A DNA stretch of 64,000 nt from Erwinia sp. (GCA_964016415.1 OZ024666.1:2337310-2401309), one strand, 5' to 3'; numbered from the stretch's first letter, positions 1 through 8,940 are shown. Translations and numbers: made by a program. Notes: generated from the letters alone by a model not told the origin.

Positions 1-603
1 CATCGCATTAATGGCTGTTCCCAGACTTCCATCAGTGCCATTTTTGAAACCGACAGGCATAGAGAGTCCTGAAGCCATTTCACGGTGGGTCTGAGATTCG
101 GTTGTACGCGCTCCGATGGCTGACCAGCTGAACAGATCGCCCAGATACTGCGGTGTGTTAGGATCAAGTACTTCAGTAGCGAGCGGTAACCCCATAGAAA
201 CCAAATCGACTAATAGCTGTCGGGCGATATGAAGACCGGCTTCCGTATCGAAGGTATTATCCATATAAGGATCGTTGATCAACCCTTTCCAGCCAAAAGT
301 AGTACGGGGTTTTTCGAAATAGACCCGCATTACAATATAGAGTGTATCAGATAGTGTGTCGGACAGCGTTTTGAGGCGTTGCGCATACTCAAGTGCAGCT
401 GTGGGATCATGGATTGAACACGGTCCACATACCACCAGCAAACGATGATCTTTACCACTGATGATATCTGCAATAGTCTGCCGGGAATCAGCAATTTGTC
501 CCTCCAAATCTGCAGAGAGAGGATATTTTTGTTTAAGTTCAGCTGGCGTAATCATGATTTGCTCGTCGGTAATGTGAATATTGTTCAGCCTGTCTCTATT
601 CAT
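1..603 (-). CDS. aroF: DAHP synthase, tyrosine-regulated type (5' part, cut by window edge)
   Basis: 3-Deoxy-D-arabino-heptulosonate-7-phosphate synthase condenses PEP and erythrose 4-phosphate, the first step of the shikimate pathway, in the cytoplasm. The 201 codons visible give the N-terminal part of a roughly 356-residue protein; the rest lies left of position 1. The start MNRDRLNNIHITDEQ and the segments VCGPCSIHDP, VYFEKPRTT and GWKGLINDP resemble E. coli AroF more than AroG or AroH as I recall them. The isozyme call is supported by three TyrR-box-like sites upstream. The ATG at 603-601 is the natural start by alignment. No lesion is seen in the visible part. In E. coli tyrA lies beside aroF, but that side is outside the window. 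Confidence 0.93.
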   Translation of the reverse strand, partial: MNRDRLNNIHITDEQIMITPAELKQKYPLSADLEGQIADSRQTIADIISGKDHRLLVVCGPCSIHDPTAALEYAQRLKTLSDTLSDTLYIVMRVYFEKPRTTFGWKGLINDPYMDNTFDTEAGLHIARQLLVDLVSMGLPLATEVLDPNTPQYLGDLFSWSAIGARTTESQTHREMASGLSMPVGFKNGTDGSLGTAINAM

Positions 604-650
604 TTTGATTTCGATTCCATTGTCGATTCTGCTCTACATAACAGAAAGCT

Positions 651-678
651 ACTGTATCAAATAACGTACAATATTCAA
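651..678 (-). promoter_or_regulatory. Probable aroF promoter
   Basis: Reading the minus strand, TTGAAT (678-673) and TACAGT (656-651) lie 16 bases apart, about 50 bases upstream of the aroF start. The -10 hexamer overlaps the nearest TyrR-like box, an arrangement expected for repression. Assigned by eye from hexamer fit only. Confidence 0.45.
653..670. promoter_or_regulatory. TyrR box-like site 1 (promoter-overlapping)
   Basis: TGTATC-N6-CGTACA keeps the TGTA...TACA outer arms of the TyrR consensus TGTAAA-N6-TTTACA, including the G and C that are most conserved in the family. It overlaps the predicted -10 of aroF. Confidence 0.5.
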
Positions 679-684
679 GCCTAG

Positions 685-702
685 TGTAAAATAAAAAATA
701 CA
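685..702. promoter_or_regulatory. TyrR box-like site 2
   Basis: TGTAAA-N6-AATACA: perfect left half, two mismatches in the right half of the TyrR consensus. Its centre lies 32 bp, about three helical turns, from that of site 1, which suits cooperative binding on one face of the helix. Confidence 0.55.
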
Positions 703-762
703 AGCATATTATACTTATATTTCAATAGCATAAAATATACTTGATGATTTAAAACGTAATGA

Positions 763-780
763 TGTAAACTTATGTTTACT
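763..780. promoter_or_regulatory. TyrR box-like site 3 (strong)
   Basis: TGTAAA-N6-TTTACT matches the TyrR consensus with a single mismatch, the best of the three. It sits about 160 bp upstream of aroF and about 70 bp upstream of a small divergent ORF, so it could serve either direction. E. coli aroF is also known to have three TyrR boxes. Confidence 0.65.
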
Positions 781-851
781 ATCAATTATCATGATGATCT
801 GCTGGCTTTTATGACTATGAATAGTAAATTGCCACGACAGGAGACCAGCAG

Positions 852-959
852 ATGAAAAAGATAAAATTATCCAGCTCACTGGCAGCAAGACAAAAATACA
901 CGGCGCTATTCGTCTGCAGAAGATGCCATGAAACACGAATTATGATGATCGCCCTTTAA
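852..959 (+). CDS. Possible 35-residue small protein
   Basis: A short ORF beginning MKKIKLSSSLAARQ, ending at TAA 957-959, with two cysteines in a CRRC segment and a basic composition. An AGGAG-like stretch (GACAGGAGACC) lies upstream, about 10 bases from the ATG. It is divergent from aroF and downstream of the strongest TyrR-like box. I do not recognise a family. It may be a genuine small protein, a leader peptide or chance; at this length the ORF alone is weak evidence. Confidence 0.25.
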   Translation: MKKIKLSSSLAARQKYTALFVCRRCHETRIMMIAL

Positions 960-1253
960 CCGTCATCTCGGGGATTTTTTACCCATATGACAAGCTTTCA
1001 GTCGGCAACGATATCAGGCAAACGACTTGTGAGCCAAGAAGCCATTTTATCCCACCAGCGGAGCTTTACTGAATCAGAAGGGCACGATAAAACTCACAGC
1101 GAAACGATAAAATTACCGGTGAGCCACCGTCCACCATAAGGAGTGGAATGAGTTACGCTTGCTGCCGGAATCTTAGCTGCAGTGCCAATGCATTGCCCTG
1201 TAGTGAAGACGATCAGGATTTCTCAGTAATCCTGAGGATAGCGGATGTCACAT
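960..1253. other. Intergenic stretch with an 8-bp hairpin
   Basis: No gene recognised. TCAGGATT (1213-1220) and AATCCTGA (1228-1235) form a perfect 8-bp stem with a 7-base loop, just before the terminator at 1257-1282. An unannotated small RNA ending at that terminator is possible but unsupported by any family I recognise. Confidence 0.3.
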
Positions 1254-1256
1254 AAA

Positions 1257-1282
1257 AAAAAGCCACCGTAAAGTGGCTTTTT
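1257..1282 (-). terminator. Rho-independent terminator of the lipoprotein gene
   Basis: AAAAAGCCAC / GTGGCTTTTT inverted repeat with a 6-base loop. In the minus direction it is followed by a run of Ts (A8 on the plus strand at 1254-1261). It can act in both directions and lies 28 bases after the lipoprotein stop. Confidence 0.8.
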
Positions 1283-1310
1283 ATACTGACTGGTGATCTG
1301 AAAGTAGATA

Positions 1311-1766
1311 TCAGATATCAGAAAGTGATTTGATTCTGTCTTTAACAACCTGGTAACCAGAGTACTGCAGTTTAGAACAGAGTGTGTCCAGCTTCATGTT
1401 CAGAGTCATGGTCAGGTTCTCTTTAGCATCCTTGTCCATGATATTTTTATTCACGTTCAGGAAGGTATAGTTCTGACTAATCTTACTGTACTGCTGCGAA
1501 TAACCCTGATAGCTTTCTGCATTAGTTTCTTTCAGAAAGTTGAAGTGATCAACACAAGGATTATTGGTAGAAGCAATAGTCACACCATTGAAAACCGCAC
1601 CCTGTCTTTCCATATACTGCTGTTTAGCAGTATTGCTGCTTGCCGTATTGGCAACTTTCTGGCTACTGGCTTTCTGCGCGCCTTTTTTAGGCGGCGTGGT
1701 AGAACATGCTGACAGAACGCACACCGCGCCAATAATCAAAAAACACTTAGATAGACGAGTATTCAT
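1311..1766 (-). CDS. Small lipoprotein of unknown function
   Basis: A 151-residue protein. A basic N-terminus (MNTRLSK) and hydrophobic segment lead to a lipobox LSAC with Cys21, so cleavage by signal peptidase II and lipid anchoring are expected. Residue +2 is Ser, which predicts outer-membrane sorting by the Lol system. A Lys/Ser/Ala/Gln-rich linker (about 25-50) follows, then a polar domain with two further cysteines (CVDHF and TLCSKL) that could form a disulfide. I do not recognise the domain family. It is a single-gene unit with its own terminator downstream. Confidence 0.75.
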   Translation of the reverse strand: MNTRLSKCFLIIGAVCVLSACSTTPPKKGAQKASSQKVANTASSNTAKQQYMERQGAVFNGVTIASTNNPCVDHFNFLKETNAESYQGYSQQYSKISQNYTFLNVNKNIMDKDAKENLTMTLNMKLDTLCSKLQYSGYQVVKDRIKSLSDI

Positions 1767-2741
1767 ACAAAAAAATCCCTTATTTCATAAATGGAAAAAG
1801 GCAACACACATAATGCACAGTAGTACTGGATAGAAGACCGAAACTCTCAATGTTCTCAGGCCCACGACCAACAGCGTTATCATTTATATTCATGATCTGC
1901 CGGTTGATTTTAATTCGATCAGGAAGAGAAAGACAGCAAAAGATCTTCCGGATTGATCAGCAGATCGCTGAAAACTGACTTCATTGTAGCGAAAATAAAA
2001 TCAAACTACAGCTTTATTGCCATGAGTTTCAACAAATTACATGAAATATCATATCGACATTCATTATTCACAGCATAAATGCTGTCTAACTTACGAAGAA
2101 AGAAAACGCTTTGCCTGTTAAAGACTACTGTTGAAGCTTACGCGCACGGCACACGCACAAGAACGCAAAATATATGTTACTTTTTTCCAACATATTAATA
2201 TATTATATGCTGTACGTTGCTGTTTCTTGTCCGGCGAATATAGCACTGATGCCTTTACTACGACAACTGTTTAAACCAATAAATGCCTGACTGATGAAAG
2301 AAAAAAACTATCAAACTCGCTAAAATACATACGAAATATATATCATCAAATACTCTTCAAATGACTTTCAGAGTGGTTTTTCTGCCATTTTTTATACAAA
2401 AATAAAATACATTCCTATATAAATCAATAAGATAATAAAAACCCTCCTCCCATAGGATGATCATTTATATCTGCGAAGATCAAAAAAGATCCGGCGTAGC
2501 ACATCACAGATAACCCTGTGATTCTGCAATTGATAAGTGCGTACTTTTATTTTTTAGCTAAATTAATGTTATGTTTTATTGTTTATTATGTTTTTAATTT
2601 GGATTATTTTGTGAAAAAATAGCTGATTTACCAGTCATCATATTCATTTAAATTTACTGAAAAAGAAAATATCACGAACTAAACACTCAATAGGTGTAAT
2701 CAGTGAAATGTTAATCAATCCAACGCAGAGCGCTGGCAAAG
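1767..2741. other. 975-bp AT-rich gap without recognisable genes
   Basis: No ORF of convincing length or composition on either strand. The region is strongly AT-rich, especially 2160-2680. A short inverted repeat ATCACAG-N6-CTGTGAT lies near 2503-2523, and a weak hairpin (CCAACGC/GCGCTGG, 2720-2736) follows the hmuV stop, which may end the hmu transcript. I see no pseudogene remnant, though a heavily decayed gene cannot be excluded. Confidence 0.6.
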
Positions 2742-3521
2742 TCAGCGACGCAGTGCGACCTGAGGTACCCGATCGACAGGATGAGGGTGAACCTGCAAAT
2801 CTGCCTGATACCAGCGAGTAAGAATAGCTTCTGTCATCACTTCCTGTGGGGTGCCATTGGCGACTAACTTTCCCTGATGCAACAACAAAATATCATCAGA
2901 CCAAAGTGATGCCAGATTCAAGTCATGCAGGACACAACACACCGACAGCCGTCCAGCGCGTGTAAGCTGATAAAGTAATCTCAGTGCATGCTGTTGGTGA
3001 TAGAGATCCAGTGCCGATGTCGGTTCATCAAGAAATAGCCAGCCTTCGGGGCCGTCTTCATGCCATAATTGTGCCAGCGCGCGTGCCAGTTGGACACGTT
3101 GCTGCTCTCCCCCTGAAAGCTGACGATAATCACGTTCTGCAAGGTCCTGACACTCTGTCACGTTCATCACCTGGTCAATGATCTCCTTATCGACCGGGCC
3201 TGGCCATGGTGCCCGTCCCATTGCAACGATATCACGCACAGGCAACATAAATTCCATCTGACTTTTTTGTCGCATCATGGCACGCTTACGAGCAAGTTGT
3301 TCACGCCCGACCTTTTCTATGGGGTGTCCCGCTAGCAGGCAGCCCCCTGCACTGGCAGTAAGATAGCCCGTCATTAAACGTAATAAAGTCGATTTCCCTG
3401 CGCCATTAGGTCCTATCAGCGAAACCAGTTTTCCTGGTGATAATGTCAGTGACACATCATCAATCAGTAATTGATGAGCAACACGGTAGGAGAGATGATC
3501 GACTTGCAGCCTTTCGCTCAT
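2742..3521 (-). CDS. hmuV: Heme ABC transporter ATP-binding protein HmuV
   Basis: The 259-residue ATPase that powers heme import across the inner membrane with HmuU and HmuT. Walker [10 protein letters not shown] (near residue 38), a Q-loop, the ABC signature [15 protein letters not shown], Walker [13 protein letters not shown] and the switch histidine in VLHDLNLA are all present. It is the last gene of hmuRSTUV, starting one base after the hmuU stop. FecE/BtuD-like ATPases look similar, but the operon context with HmuS fixes the heme assignment. No defects seen. Confidence 0.95.
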   Translation of the reverse strand: MSERLQVDHLSYRVAHQLLIDDVSLTLSPGKLVSLIGPNGAGKSTLLRLMTGYLTASAGGCLLAGHPIEKVGREQLARKRAMMRQKSQMEFMLPVRDIVAMGRAPWPGPVDKEIIDQVMNVTECQDLAERDYRQLSGGEQQRVQLARALAQLWHEDGPEGWLFLDEPTSALDLYHQQHALRLLYQLTRAGRLSVCCVLHDLNLASLWSDDILLLHQGKLVANGTPQEVMTEAILTRWYQADLQVHPHPVDRVPQVALRR

Positions 3522-3522
3522 G

Positions 3523-4518
3523 TTATGCCCTCGGCCGTCGCATTATCAGCCATAAAAACCAGGGAGCACCCAGCAAACTGGTCAATAGCCCCACAGGCAT
3601 CTCAGCGGGGGCTACCACGGTACGTGCGAGAGTATCGGCTATCAGCATCAAAATCGCTCCTGCCAGTGCGGATCCTGGCAACAGCACCCGATGATCGCTG
3701 CCAAGACACATACGCATTAAATGTGGCACGACCAGACCAACAAAACCAATAACCCCACTTACTGCCACCCCTGCTGCGACCATCAGCGCGCTCAGAATTA
3801 ATAAAATACGCTGTGTTTTACGCACATCAACACCAAGATAGTGCGCTTCTTCGTCACCTAATAGCAGTAAATTGAGTCGCCCTGAAAGCCATTGTATTGC
3901 CACCATTGCCGGAAGTATAAGTGCCGCACTCGCCAATACAGTCGACCACTGTGCTTGCCCCAATGATCCCATTCCCCACAGAGAAAGCTGGCGCAATTGT
4001 TGATCATTGCTCACCCACGAAATAACGCCTGTGGCAGCACCACATACTGCATTAATAGCAATTCCCACCAGCAATAACCGAGAAAGGGTTCCCCCTCCTG
4101 TTTTACTCAACACGAAGATTATTGCGGTGACCAGCAGGCTGCCAATGAAAGCGGCCAGCATTGGCCACCATAGTGCAAGGACAAAGGGAAGTGATAGTGG
4201 CATAATGACGGCGAAAGAAACCGTCAATGCCGCGCCACTACTGATGCCCAACAGACCAGGATCTGCCAGTGGATTACGAAATAACCCCTGCATCACAGCG
4301 CCTGACAGCGCCAGTGCAATACCAACCACCACCGCCAGCAAAACCCGAGGCAGACGGATATTCCACCAGACCTCGCGCAGGATGCTGTCAGGTTCAGATT
4401 GCCACAACCCCAGCAAAGAGAGCCGCATCGCACCAACGTTAGCGGCAAGTACCACCATAATGCACATCAGTAACAACATCAGTGACAAGAATCGCAGCGG
4501 GGGGAGAGCCTTCATCAC
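3523..4518 (-). CDS. hmuU: Heme ABC transporter permease HmuU
   Basis: A 331-residue FecCD-family permease with about ten hydrophobic segments, including the family stretches [27 protein letters not shown] and ISSGAAL. It forms the inner-membrane channel for heme as a dimer with two HmuV subunits. Its start overlaps the hmuT stop by 4 bases, so translation is probably coupled. The length is normal for the family and no lesion is visible. Confidence 0.95.
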   Translation of the reverse strand: MMKALPPLRFLSLMLLLMCIMVVLAANVGAMRLSLLGLWQSEPDSILREVWWNIRLPRVLLAVVVGIALALSGAVMQGLFRNPLADPGLLGISSGAALTVSFAVIMPLSLPFVLALWWPMLAAFIGSLLVTAIIFVLSKTGGGTLSRLLLVGIAINAVCGAATGVISWVSNDQQLRQLSLWGMGSLGQAQWSTVLASAALILPAMVAIQWLSGRLNLLLLGDEEAHYLGVDVRKTQRILLILSALMVAAGVAVSGVIGFVGLVVPHLMRMCLGSDHRVLLPGSALAGAILMLIADTLARTVVAPAEMPVGLLTSLLGAPWFLWLIMRRPRA

Positions 4519-5330
4519 TGTGTTGCTTCGGCCGCATGGCGTAACTTCTGCATTGCAGCCGGGGTTTCCAGACCAAAACCGAGTAGTGCCATTTCATTGA
4601 TAACCAGTACATTACGGTTTTTAGCCGCCGGTGTCAGTGATAATCCAGGCAGTTTCCACAGATTTTCCTCACCACCAATGCTACGTAGCCCTTCCTGACC
4701 AATAACAATCAGTTGTGGTGCACTGGCAACCAGTCCTTCCTGTGTTAATGGCTGATAATGTGGTACATTACCCATCGCGTTTTGCAACCCGGCGCCGATT
4801 ATCACACCATTTGCTGCAGTATCACTTCCTGCACCCATCATTCGGTTACCTGATCGGTTAGCAAGGTAAAGCACCCTGACATTTAACGGTGTTGTTGCAA
4901 TCGCAGCGATTTGCTTGTCGATTTTATCAGCCAGTTGCTCACCCTGCGCCTTGCGATTGACCGCCAGGGCAACAGTGACTATTTTTTCATGAATCGCCTC
5001 AAGGCTCGGTTTACCGGTCACCATGACAACCGGTATCCCCGCTTTTTTTAACTGTTCCAATACCAGCGAAGGCTTAGCCAGATCACTGCTGATGACCAAA
5101 GAAGGATTCATCGCCATGATACCTTCCGCGTTCAACTGTCGCATATAACCAACATCAGGCAGCTTTAATACCTCTGGTGGCTGCAGACTGGTGGAGTCGC
5201 GTGCGATCAAATTCTGTTCTGCATCCAGTGCATAGACGATCTCTGTTAAATCCCCTCCGATGGAAACCACCCGCTCAGATGCAAACAGGGATAAAGGAAA
5301 GGCCAGCAGTACCATCAGCCACTTTTTCAT
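4515..5330 (-). CDS. hmuT: Periplasmic heme-binding protein HmuT
   Basis: A 271-residue class III solute-binding protein. A signal peptide (MKKWLMVLLAFPLSLFAS) ends near residue 18. Then come RVVSIGGDLTEIVYALDAE and a C-terminal lobe with GFGLETP, both typical of the heme-binding HmuT/ShuT group. It takes heme from the outer-membrane receptor and delivers it to HmuUV. It overlaps hmuS by 4 bases upstream and hmuU by 4 bases downstream, a tightly coupled operon. Confidence 0.94.
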   Translation of the reverse strand: MKKWLMVLLAFPLSLFASERVVSIGGDLTEIVYALDAEQNLIARDSTSLQPPEVLKLPDVGYMRQLNAEGIMAMNPSLVISSDLAKPSLVLEQLKKAGIPVVMVTGKPSLEAIHEKIVTVALAVNRKAQGEQLADKIDKQIAAIATTPLNVRVLYLANRSGNRMMGAGSDTAANGVIIGAGLQNAMGNVPHYQPLTQEGLVASAPQLIVIGQEGLRSIGGEENLWKLPGLSLTPAAKNRNVLVINEMALLGFGLETPAAMQKLRHAAEATQ

Positions 5331-6364
5331 GCGATAACCCCTTCATTCTGTAATGAGGCAAGCTGCTCGCGCCAACAGGTCTGCTCAGGTTGACCTTCAG
5401 TACGTTGTCCATATAGCTGAGCAATCTGCGTACCATCAGCAGCGAATAACTCCAGACTGGTAACGACCCCATCTGCAGTATTTTTACGCGTTATCCAACT
5501 CTCCGCGATGGTGTTTTCCATCAGGTGCAGAGTGAAACCAGGATTAAAGATATTGATCCAGTGTTCCATCGGCACCACTTTTTCTACCTTTCCGGTAAAG
5601 ATCTGCACACATCCACGGTTCCCAATGAATATCATGATTTCATTGCCCGCTGCCTGTACTTTTCGCAGTAAATCGCCTAACGCGCTGTTATCAATCTGAA
5701 CCGCCAGATCATCAGGGACTAAACGAAATGCCTGAGGTCGAGGCAGATTGTGGCGCTTCAGTAATCCGAAAAACTGATGCACATCATTCATTGCACGCCA
5801 ATCCTTCTCCACCTGTGCAGCATCAGGGGAGGTATTCCAGTCAGGTGTTTCTTCTTCGCTGATGCTAAGCTCCACAGGCTGCTTAGCCGTAAAATCAGCC
5901 ACTAATGCCTGCCATGCTGTCATATCGGTATTCGCCGTAGTATGTACCTTTAATACAGCATCACCCTGTGCATCAAATATCTGAATGCTATAACGATCAC
6001 CGCGGTCACTCTTTTCATGCAAGGCAAACACACTTTTCCATTTCTGGAGAAAAATACGCTGGTCCAACGCACGCGGGTTGAGAACCAGTCCTGCGTGGTC
6101 ACTTAACCGGATATTTTCATAGCGCCCGACCTGTTCATGAACAGCATAACTATTGCGTGTAACTGAAAGTGTTTCACCTACCGCTTCCAGACGCATCAAC
6201 AGATTTTGAAAATCCGCATTCAGCGCTACCGCCTCCTGCTCTGTTCTGATCTGTGTTAACTCTGCCTCACTTATTCCCATCAGTGTGGCAATATCACGCG
6301 CGTATTTTTTCGGATGGTTTGCTTTCACATCCAGATAATTCTGGTAAGAGGCCATTGTGCCCAT
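5327..6364 (-). CDS. hmuS: Cytoplasmic heme-handling/degrading protein HmuS
   Basis: A 345-residue protein of the HemS/ChuS/HmuS family, which binds heme in the cytosol and releases iron from it. Two homologous halves are visible: the N-terminal segment with NHPKKYARDIATLMGISEAEL, and two similar blocks around residues 100-150 and 260-310 (GNRGCVQIFTGKVEKV; the HWIN/FNPGF region). The ATG at 6364 follows GGGAG at good spacing; an ATG three codons later is an alternative. An intercistronic hairpin separates it from hmuR. Confidence 0.94.
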   Translation of the reverse strand: MGTMASYQNYLDVKANHPKKYARDIATLMGISEAELTQIRTEQEAVALNADFQNLLMRLEAVGETLSVTRNSYAVHEQVGRYENIRLSDHAGLVLNPRALDQRIFLQKWKSVFALHEKSDRGDRYSIQIFDAQGDAVLKVHTTANTDMTAWQALVADFTAKQPVELSISEEETPDWNTSPDAAQVEKDWRAMNDVHQFFGLLKRHNLPRPQAFRLVPDDLAVQIDNSALGDLLRKVQAAGNEIMIFIGNRGCVQIFTGKVEKVVPMEHWINIFNPGFTLHLMENTIAESWITRKNTADGVVTSLELFAADGTQIAQLYGQRTEGQPEQTCWREQLASLQNEGVIA

Positions 6365-6377
6365 ATATTCTCCCTGA

Positions 6378-6396
6378 GCCTCGCCAGTGGCGAGGC
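6378..6396 (-). promoter_or_regulatory. Intercistronic hairpin between hmuR and hmuS
   Basis: GCCTCGCC-AGT-GGCGAGGC is a perfect 8-bp GC-rich stem with a 3-base loop, between the hmuR stop and the hmuS ribosome binding site. No T run follows, so it is more likely an mRNA stability or partial-attenuation element than a full terminator. Confidence 0.5.
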
Positions 6397-6412
6397 ATCG
6401 TTGTTAATACCA

Positions 6413-8800
6413 TCAAAAATCGACGTTGAGGCCAAGCTGGAAGGTTCGGCCAGGCATCACAGCCAGTGCATTATCATAAGCATCCTGAGCGTTCACTTTG
6501 GTCATGTCACGACTGCTCAGGTAATCCCAATATTTACGGTCAGTGATGTTATAAATACCACCATTAACGCGCACATTTTTCGCCACCTGCCAGTACGCAG
6601 TCAGGTCAACCATACCGTAACCAGGCACTCTCAAATATTCAGTGCTTGAATCAGTCAGTGACGAGCCGCTGTTACTGTAGCTTTGACGATTAGTCGCGGT
6701 TGCTCGTTTACCTTTGACGAACGTCGCCGTCACCGCTGTACCGAACCGCTTCGCTGGGTCATCCCAGGCTGCTCCTACAATGGCTTTAACTGGTGCGACG
6801 CTATCGAGATCGACATAACTGTCCCCCGCGTAGCTTGATTTTGATTTGCCTTCGCTATACCCCAGAGCAAAGGTCGTACTCAAACCATTAACCTCTTCAA
6901 ACCAGGTACCAAAGTTAACTTTAGTCGCTAACTCACCGCCATAGATATAGGCTTTATCACGGTTTTCAGCCTGATAAATGGTGTAAATATTAGAGGGTAC
7001 GGTAGTGAAACGATCCGGGTTTCGGGTACTCGTATAACGGGTATAAGCGATAAAATCTTTGTAGGTGTTATGAAAAAGTGCAGTATTAAATGAAATACCC
7101 TCGACGACCTCGCCTTTCAGGCCCCATTCAACGTTATTGCTGGTTTCAGTGTCGAGATTGATGTTACCTATCAAAGCATACTGCTGGCGGCCAGCATAAT
7201 TGGATGCCAGATTCCATGAGCCATACAACTGGCTGGCATTCGGGAACTGCGCACCGCGTTTGTACTGCAGATAGGTCATCAGACCTGGTGTCAGGGTGTA
7301 ATTAAAGCTCAGTGAAGGCAGTACCTGGGTATCACTGTTCTTTTTACCATACAATTTCTCCAGGGCCTCTTCACTGAGTACGTTACTGGTGGTCGTCAGA
7401 CTGGTCAGATTTTCAGGTTTGGTTGCTTGATGAGCAATGCGTACACCAGGTATCACATCAAAATTATGCCCGTCGATGTCAAAACGAATTTTATCCTGAA
7501 TGAATCCACCAAACACATAGCTGCGACTATCTGCCTCTGGCTGCATGATGGCATTTGTCGGTGCTGGCACTTCACGGAAAGGTCGCTCGGTTTCACTCAT
7601 TCGACCGTTAATGCCCCCTGTTAACTCATGACGACCCATATATTTCATCACATGGCTGTCAAAACCCCAGGTGTTTACATCGTAATTGGAGTAAACGCGT
7701 TCATAACTGGAGGCGCTCGCTGCCATCCATGTATTATCGTGAGCCTGAGTTTTCTGATAGAAAAATTTATTGCTCAAACTGTCAATAAAACCATTCGCTG
7801 GCGTCCACTCATCTTTCAGGCTGAACCCCCAACGACGAGTGTCACTTTGCTGCTGTGCGGTACCAAGGATGGCACTACCAGTTTGGTTCCACGCATCATA
7901 GTGGGTATGGTTAGTTTTGTCGTAATAGTCGACGGTTCCGGTAATTTTGTGCTCACTGACCGGTTGCCAGATAGCGGATGCCATTAGCGCATTGGAGTGC
8001 CAGTTCGCAGGATACGCAGACAGAGTATCACTGTTATTTCGCGTCTGCTGGCCATCGCGACGACTGTAGACAACAACACCGCGAAGTATTTCATCGCCCG
8101 CCGCAGCAGTGATTCCGTTGTGCCAGCTACGGTTTGCCGAATCATAACCTGACTGGTAGCCAAAATAGCTGGTTTTGTCTGAAGTTAAATAATCATCAGC
8201 TGATTTTGGCAGGAATGAAACCGTCCCTCCGATGGAGGTATTGGCTTTTTCGGTCGACGTCGCACCCGACTGGATTGCCACCAGTCCATACATATAGGGA
8301 TCGATATAATCACGTCCCATCCCGAAGGTATTTAAGCCAGCACGGCTGGCATAACTACGACCTGTGGCTTCCGGTTGAGGAATACCATCGACGTCAATCC
8401 CGACACGGTTACTCTCCATGCCGCGAATGTTATAACCGGTGTAACCACCACGGTCGAAACCACTCTTGCCTGCGCCCGAACCGCCGCTGGTTCCTGTCGC
8501 GCTCACTAATGGCTGATAGCGCATGATTGAACCAAAGTCATTTCCACCCTTTTTCTGCATATCTGAGGCAGTCACCACAGCCTCACTGCCAGCAGCGCGA
8601 TCAATAACGGGAGCTGACACCGTCATCACACTTTCTGCGGATTTTTGCGTTTCTGCCGGCGTTGCGGGTTGAGTGGCTTGCTGTTCTCTGGTCACTGTCG
8701 CAGTAGTTGAATCAGCCATCGCAGTAAACCCAGTGGACAGCAAGGTAGTGCAGAGAAAACTTTTTTGGATAAGCCCCTGATAAGATAATCTTTTTATCAT
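6413..8800 (-). CDS. hmuR: TonB-dependent heme/hemoprotein receptor
   Basis: A 795-residue outer-membrane receptor that takes up heme using TonB energy. After a signal peptide ending near TAMA|DS comes an extended Thr/Gln/Pro-rich stretch and a TonB-box-like ESVMTVSAP. The plug carries GYNIRGMESNRVGIDVDGIPQP, and the beta-barrel ends in a C-terminal Phe (LGLNVDF). It is longer than typical HmuR (about 670-690). The signatures FRAP and NPNL of classical heme receptors appear only in altered form (KRGAQFPNASQLYG; GNINLDTETSNN), so the exact ligand is uncertain. First gene of the operon, behind a Fur-like site. Confidence 0.88.
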   Translation of the reverse strand: MIKRLSYQGLIQKSFLCTTLLSTGFTAMADSTTATVTREQQATQPATPAETQKSAESVMTVSAPVIDRAAGSEAVVTASDMQKKGGNDFGSIMRYQPLVSATGTSGGSGAGKSGFDRGGYTGYNIRGMESNRVGIDVDGIPQPEATGRSYASRAGLNTFGMGRDYIDPYMYGLVAIQSGATSTEKANTSIGGTVSFLPKSADDYLTSDKTSYFGYQSGYDSANRSWHNGITAAAGDEILRGVVVYSRRDGQQTRNNSDTLSAYPANWHSNALMASAIWQPVSEHKITGTVDYYDKTNHTHYDAWNQTGSAILGTAQQQSDTRRWGFSLKDEWTPANGFIDSLSNKFFYQKTQAHDNTWMAASASSYERVYSNYDVNTWGFDSHVMKYMGRHELTGGINGRMSETERPFREVPAPTNAIMQPEADSRSYVFGGFIQDKIRFDIDGHNFDVIPGVRIAHQATKPENLTSLTTTSNVLSEEALEKLYGKKNSDTQVLPSLSFNYTLTPGLMTYLQYKRGAQFPNASQLYGSWNLASNYAGRQQYALIGNINLDTETSNNVEWGLKGEVVEGISFNTALFHNTYKDFIAYTRYTSTRNPDRFTTVPSNIYTIYQAENRDKAYIYGGELATKVNFGTWFEEVNGLSTTFALGYSEGKSKSSYAGDSYVDLDSVAPVKAIVGAAWDDPAKRFGTAVTATFVKGKRATATNRQSYSNSGSSLTDSSTEYLRVPGYGMVDLTAYWQVAKNVRVNGGIYNITDRKYWDYLSSRDMTKVNAQDAYDNALAVMPGRTFQLGLNVDF

Positions 8801-8914
8801 TTCGTTTTAGCCTTAGTTATCATAAAAATCGACTCATCCATTGCTGTCGCAGGTAAAATAATCACACTGTAAAACCTCACTGCCTATACTGGCCGTTTAA
8901 GGATCATTTACGAA

Positions 8915-8940
8915 TGCGAATGATAATCAGATCAATTATC
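8915..8940 (-). promoter_or_regulatory. Probable Fur site upstream of hmuR
   Basis: The stretch around GAATGATAATCAGATCAATTATC contains the Fur core TGATAATCA plus a second ATTATC half, about 120 bp upstream of hmuR. The match to the 19-bp consensus is partial (12 of 19 in the best register), but position and operon function support iron regulation. The site lies in the 367-445 bp region shared with the divergent autotransporter. Confidence 0.5.

Noticed and set aside
715..936. 73-codon minus-strand ORF upstream of aroF
   Set aside because: It overlaps the strongest TyrR-like site, has no ribosome binding site, and its product has no recognisable features.
4007..4600. 197-codon plus-strand ORF opposite hmuU
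   Set aside because: Antisense shadow of the hmuU/hmuT reading frame, rich in Ser/Thr/Asn typical of such shadows.
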